Assembly: GCA_000226015.1 (NCBI GenBank)
Contig: JH155441.1
Location: 282,921-313,862, forward strand
Source of the DNA: Mnemiopsis leidyi
Lineage: Eukaryota; Ctenophora; Tentaculata; Lobata; Bolinopsidae
DNA length: 30,942 nucleotides
Direction: 5' to 3'
Part shown: in pieces, positions 28,566 to 30,942 of the stretch
Position numbering within the stretch: position 1 is the stretch's first letter
Layout: every line of letters begins with the position of its first letter
Made by a program: the position numbers and the translations under genes
The notes under the pieces: generated by a model
Told to the model about the DNA's origin: nothing
Databases searched by the model: none
Seen by the model: the letters and a program-made list of their open reading frames with translations, nothing else

Positions 28566-30245
28566 TTAGTTGTTGTCATAGATAGTGTGGAAGCCATTGC
28601 TTTTATAGTAGTTTGTGTATGCAGCGTTTGTGGTTAGGATTGCATGCACAGTTTTTGCAATTTTTGTGGCATCTTTTGGGGATATGTCTTGGTTTGATAG
28701 GGAATCGACCAGGTCACAGTCACTGGAAGGGTAAAAACCAAATTTTATCTTTACTTTCCTATAGAGAGGGCACCCCCACAAGCACATGATGCTCGTCTTC
28801 TATACTTTTGGCAACGAAATTAACAGAGCAAAATATACATGTGTGGTCAGCACGGGGAATAATGGGGGTTTTGTATCTACCACGCTCTATGAAAAGGTTC
28901 TCAGCGCTGATTCTGAGTCGAGTTAGGTTTTTTCCGGGCTTCATGGTCTATAACAAGTGTAAGATATTTTTCTGGGCCAAACTCAGATTTTATCTTGTTG
29001 TAGAATTCTGATTTAGGTGAGTCAGCTTTGGCCTGGTTCCAATTATCAACGAATTCTTCTTTTATGAGATGGGTGATTAATGTTGGCATTGGCTCTAAGG
29101 TTAGCATGAAAATGGTACTTATTTATGAGTTTTGAGAGGTTGGAGTATCATGGCAGGTCAAGGTTAGCTTGTTCTTGAAAAGCGGCTGAAACTAACACAT
29201 TATCTGAGTCTTTAGCACGGGTAAAGAAGTCCATGGAAAGGTTGCAAACTTCATATATAAGTGGAGCTCGGCCAGTCTCGCCCCAGCAGCCAATATTTGA
29301 CGATTTTTAGTGCACAGACAAAGACCAGTCTCGCCCCAGCAGCCAATATTTGACGATTTTTAGTGCACAGACAAAGACCAGTCTCGCCCCAGCAGCCAAT
29401 ATTTGACGATTTTTAGTGCACAGACAAAGACCAGTCTCGCCCCAGCAGCCAATATTTGACGATTTTTAGTGCACAGACAAAGACCACTTTATAAATTTGA
29501 GGCGGAATTTTTCGTAGTAATCATTGGCAATGTATTTCAACGCTTATGTGGGTTCCGACTCATTGCCAAGATTTAGTATGTATTTAATGGTTTTTGAGTG
29601 GGGTCCTTCAACTTGACAGTAGAATAGGTTTGATCAAGCTGTCAAAAAGAATGCAGATACGTTTGTGGGACAAGGCATCCTTAATGATGTTGCGCTTTAG
29701 GCCGTACAGAGCTTTCGCTCTCAGTTCGGCATTGGCTGCGGAGAATGTTCCATTTTGGTGAAAAACAAGATAGCAGTAGGTCTTTGTGTTTTTTATAGGG
29801 AGCTTTCCAAGATAGAATTGGCTTTGGGTGTGCTTGGATGTGAGTGGGTGAAATGTGACGACTTTTGTCTTGTTGATATTTATATCAAGGCCCATGAATT
29901 GACAAAATTGGAGTAATATATTTATGTTTTCTTTCAAGGCCGCTGGACTAAGTGCTAAAAGAACAAGGTCGGCAGCCCAAAGTAAATGTGGAATAATAAG
30001 GTCAGCAAGTTCCGGGTATTCACCAGTGGATTTGAGAAGCGATGAAAGGTTCTGTATGAAAATTTTAAACAGGTCTGGTGAATGCGGGTGCCCCTGTTCT
30101 GTACTTCGGCCAATGCTTATGTTGGGAGTTGATGTTGGTGGTCAGAAGAGAAACGCACAGATTTCGAGTTAGTAGGCCAGAAATCTTAATACGTGCAATT
30201 GAGTTGTTGTATATCGGAAAGACAGTCGAAGAAGTGGCCACCTAT
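28566..30245 (-). pseudogene. Second non-LTR reverse transcriptase relic
   Basis: Reading the - strand from about 30245: GGHFFDCLSD, then IYNNSIARIKISGLLT, EQGHPHSPDLFKIFI (the Q-G-x-P-x-S-P motif), HLLWAADLVLLALSP (catalytic box, with AAD where ADD is expected), GLDININKTKVVTF, FIKWSLSVH, NLTRLRISAENLFIERGRY and a C-x2-C...EDEHH-x4-C zinc motif. It ends FHTIYDNN. There are several frameshifts (about 30205, 30130, 29610, 28935, 28770) and stops. The 53-bp tandem array at 29272-29483 also breaks the frame. A dead element; the clade is uncertain. Confidence 0.8.
29272..29483. repeat. Four perfect copies of a 53-bp unit inside the RT relic
   Basis: The unit starts CCAGTCTCGCCCCAGCAGCC and ends GCACAGACAAAGA. 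Four exact copies lie end to end. On the - strand one unit encodes LSVH-KSSNIGCWGETG, the conserved thumb/linker region of this reverse transcriptase, so the array is a local amplification of retroelement coding sequence. 53 is not a multiple of 3. Confidence 0.95.
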
Positions 30246-30254
30246 TCCAAGGAA

Positions 30255-30310
30255 GTAACCCTCGATTTACCGGGCCTTTATTTACCGGGTTACTCTATTT
30301 ACCGGACCTC
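30255..30310. mobile_element. Pogo/Tigger-like subterminal repeat fragment
   Basis: ATTTACCGG occurs at 30265, 30280 and 30297, starting from aaccctcgatttaccgggcc. It resembles the 2747-2841 element (cctcgattaaccg) and Tigger/pogo ends with CTCGATTA-CCG repeats. No opposite end is seen. Confidence 0.4.
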
Positions 30311-30324
30311 CTTCCTTTCCCCCG

Positions 30325-30840
30325 AAATATAAAAGAAAAGTTAGTATTTTGACCGAAAATTTGACGAGGAATCCGAATTTTATAGCTTTGAATCTGAGAA
30401 ATCATAACGTGACCCCTTAAGTGACCCCTTAAAAGACCCAAAAATGAAAATTTTTTACTTTGAGCTGGAAAAAAAATTACACCAGTATTTTGACGTAGAA
30501 TTTGACGAGGAATCCGAATTTTATACTTATAGTTTCGAATCCGAAAAATCAACACACTCATAGCCGAAAAATGAAAATTTTCAACTTGAAATTACAAGGA
30601 ATCTGAAAACTTCGTGTCTTTTCTGGCTGAAGGGACACTTTGATCTAAAGAGACCCCTTATAAGATATGTAAATATAAGATATATTTGTTTCAAAAAAAA
30701 ATCATCACGTGACCCCTTAAGTGACCCCTTGTGAGGCCCCAAAATGGAAATTATCTACTTTGAGCTAGGAGAAAAGTTAGACCAGTATTTTGACGTAAAA
30801 TTTGACGAGGAATCCGAATTTTATAGTTTTGAATCCAAAC
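30325..30840 (+). repeat. Modular dispersed repeat, copy C
   Basis: Modules start near 30444, 30570 and 30744 with ATGAAAATTTT or ATGGAAATTAT, followed by AGACCAGTATTTTGACGTA and GACGAGGAATCCGAATTTTA. The block gaaattacaaggaatctgaaaac at 30584 matches copy A near 22331. CACGTGACCCCTTA is at 30706; an earlier copy has decayed to AACGTG. Homology stops sharply near 30840. Confidence 0.75.
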
Positions 30841-30942
30841 AAGAATTGCGGCCGCTTTCATTGTGTCAGGCGACCGCTGAATTTCCCGTATCTTGCCGTC
30901 GCTTATTGTCATTAAACCTCGAGGAATGAGGAATCAAAATAC
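30841..30942. other. Unclassified end of window
   Basis: This GC-richer sequence includes GCGGCCGC at 30849-30856. An open + frame continues from the repeat to a TGA at about 30927, but it has no recognisable domain. Confidence 0.3.

Noticed and set aside
30845..30860. NotI site GCGGCCGC next to GAATT as vector or adaptor contamination
   Set aside because: The surrounding bases do not match a full EcoRI-NotI adaptor, and the sequence continues as ordinary genomic DNA on both sides.

Overview
This is a stretch of animal (metazoan) nuclear DNA, AT-rich, with spliceosomal introns, degenerate retrotransposons, MITEs and minisatellites. The gene structures come from matching GT/AG sites and reading phases across introns. 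The secreted galectin/transglutaminase-like/discoidin gene and the non-LTR and Penelope-like relics suggest a marine invertebrate. I cannot name the phylum.

Region 1 (1-19474, + strand) is the 3' part of one gene of at least 11 exons whose 5' end lies outside the window. It encodes an acidic Glu/Pro-rich segment, a short coiled coil, and a long Lys/Ala/Pro/Thr-rich basic segment like histone H1 tails or microtubule-binding repeats. It then has a non-repetitive C-terminus with an acidic end. Exon 7 is followed by a 13-kb intron. Just before exon 8 sits a cluster of phase-compatible alternative splice sites (cassette exon, alternative acceptor, possible alternative first exon). The 13-kb intron is strikingly rich in CACGTG E-boxes, CCAAT/ATTGG boxes, CRE palindromes and RFX-like X-boxes, so it may hold internal promoters or enhancers. 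Exon 10 has an in-frame TGA, and the same frame continues through a consistent splice into exon 11.

Region 2 (19475-21304) is intergenic. It holds a 15-bp tandem repeat interrupted by a 131-base assembly gap, a probable SINE/LINE 3' end with an (ACGA)n tail, and a perfect hairpin.

Region 3 (21305-25885, - strand) is a complete six-exon gene with a TATA box. It encodes a predicted 950-residue secreted protein: signal peptide, acidic leader with a possible RLKR processing site, galectin domain with the full sugar-binding signature, transglutaminase-like domain with a Cys/His/Asp triad, and two discoidin-like modules. This is the most interesting locus in the window. The design suggests a lectin-guided extracellular enzyme or matrix protein, but that function is inferred.

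Region 4 (25886-30942) is a graveyard of mobile DNA. It contains a 5'-truncated frameshifted non-LTR reverse transcriptase (+), a Penelope-like GIY-YIG endonuclease fragment (-) lying tail to tail with it, and a second non-LTR reverse transcriptase relic (-) carrying a perfect 4 x 53-bp internal amplification. Copies of a dispersed modular repeat flank that second relic. The same repeat also fills the last intron of the region 3 gene.
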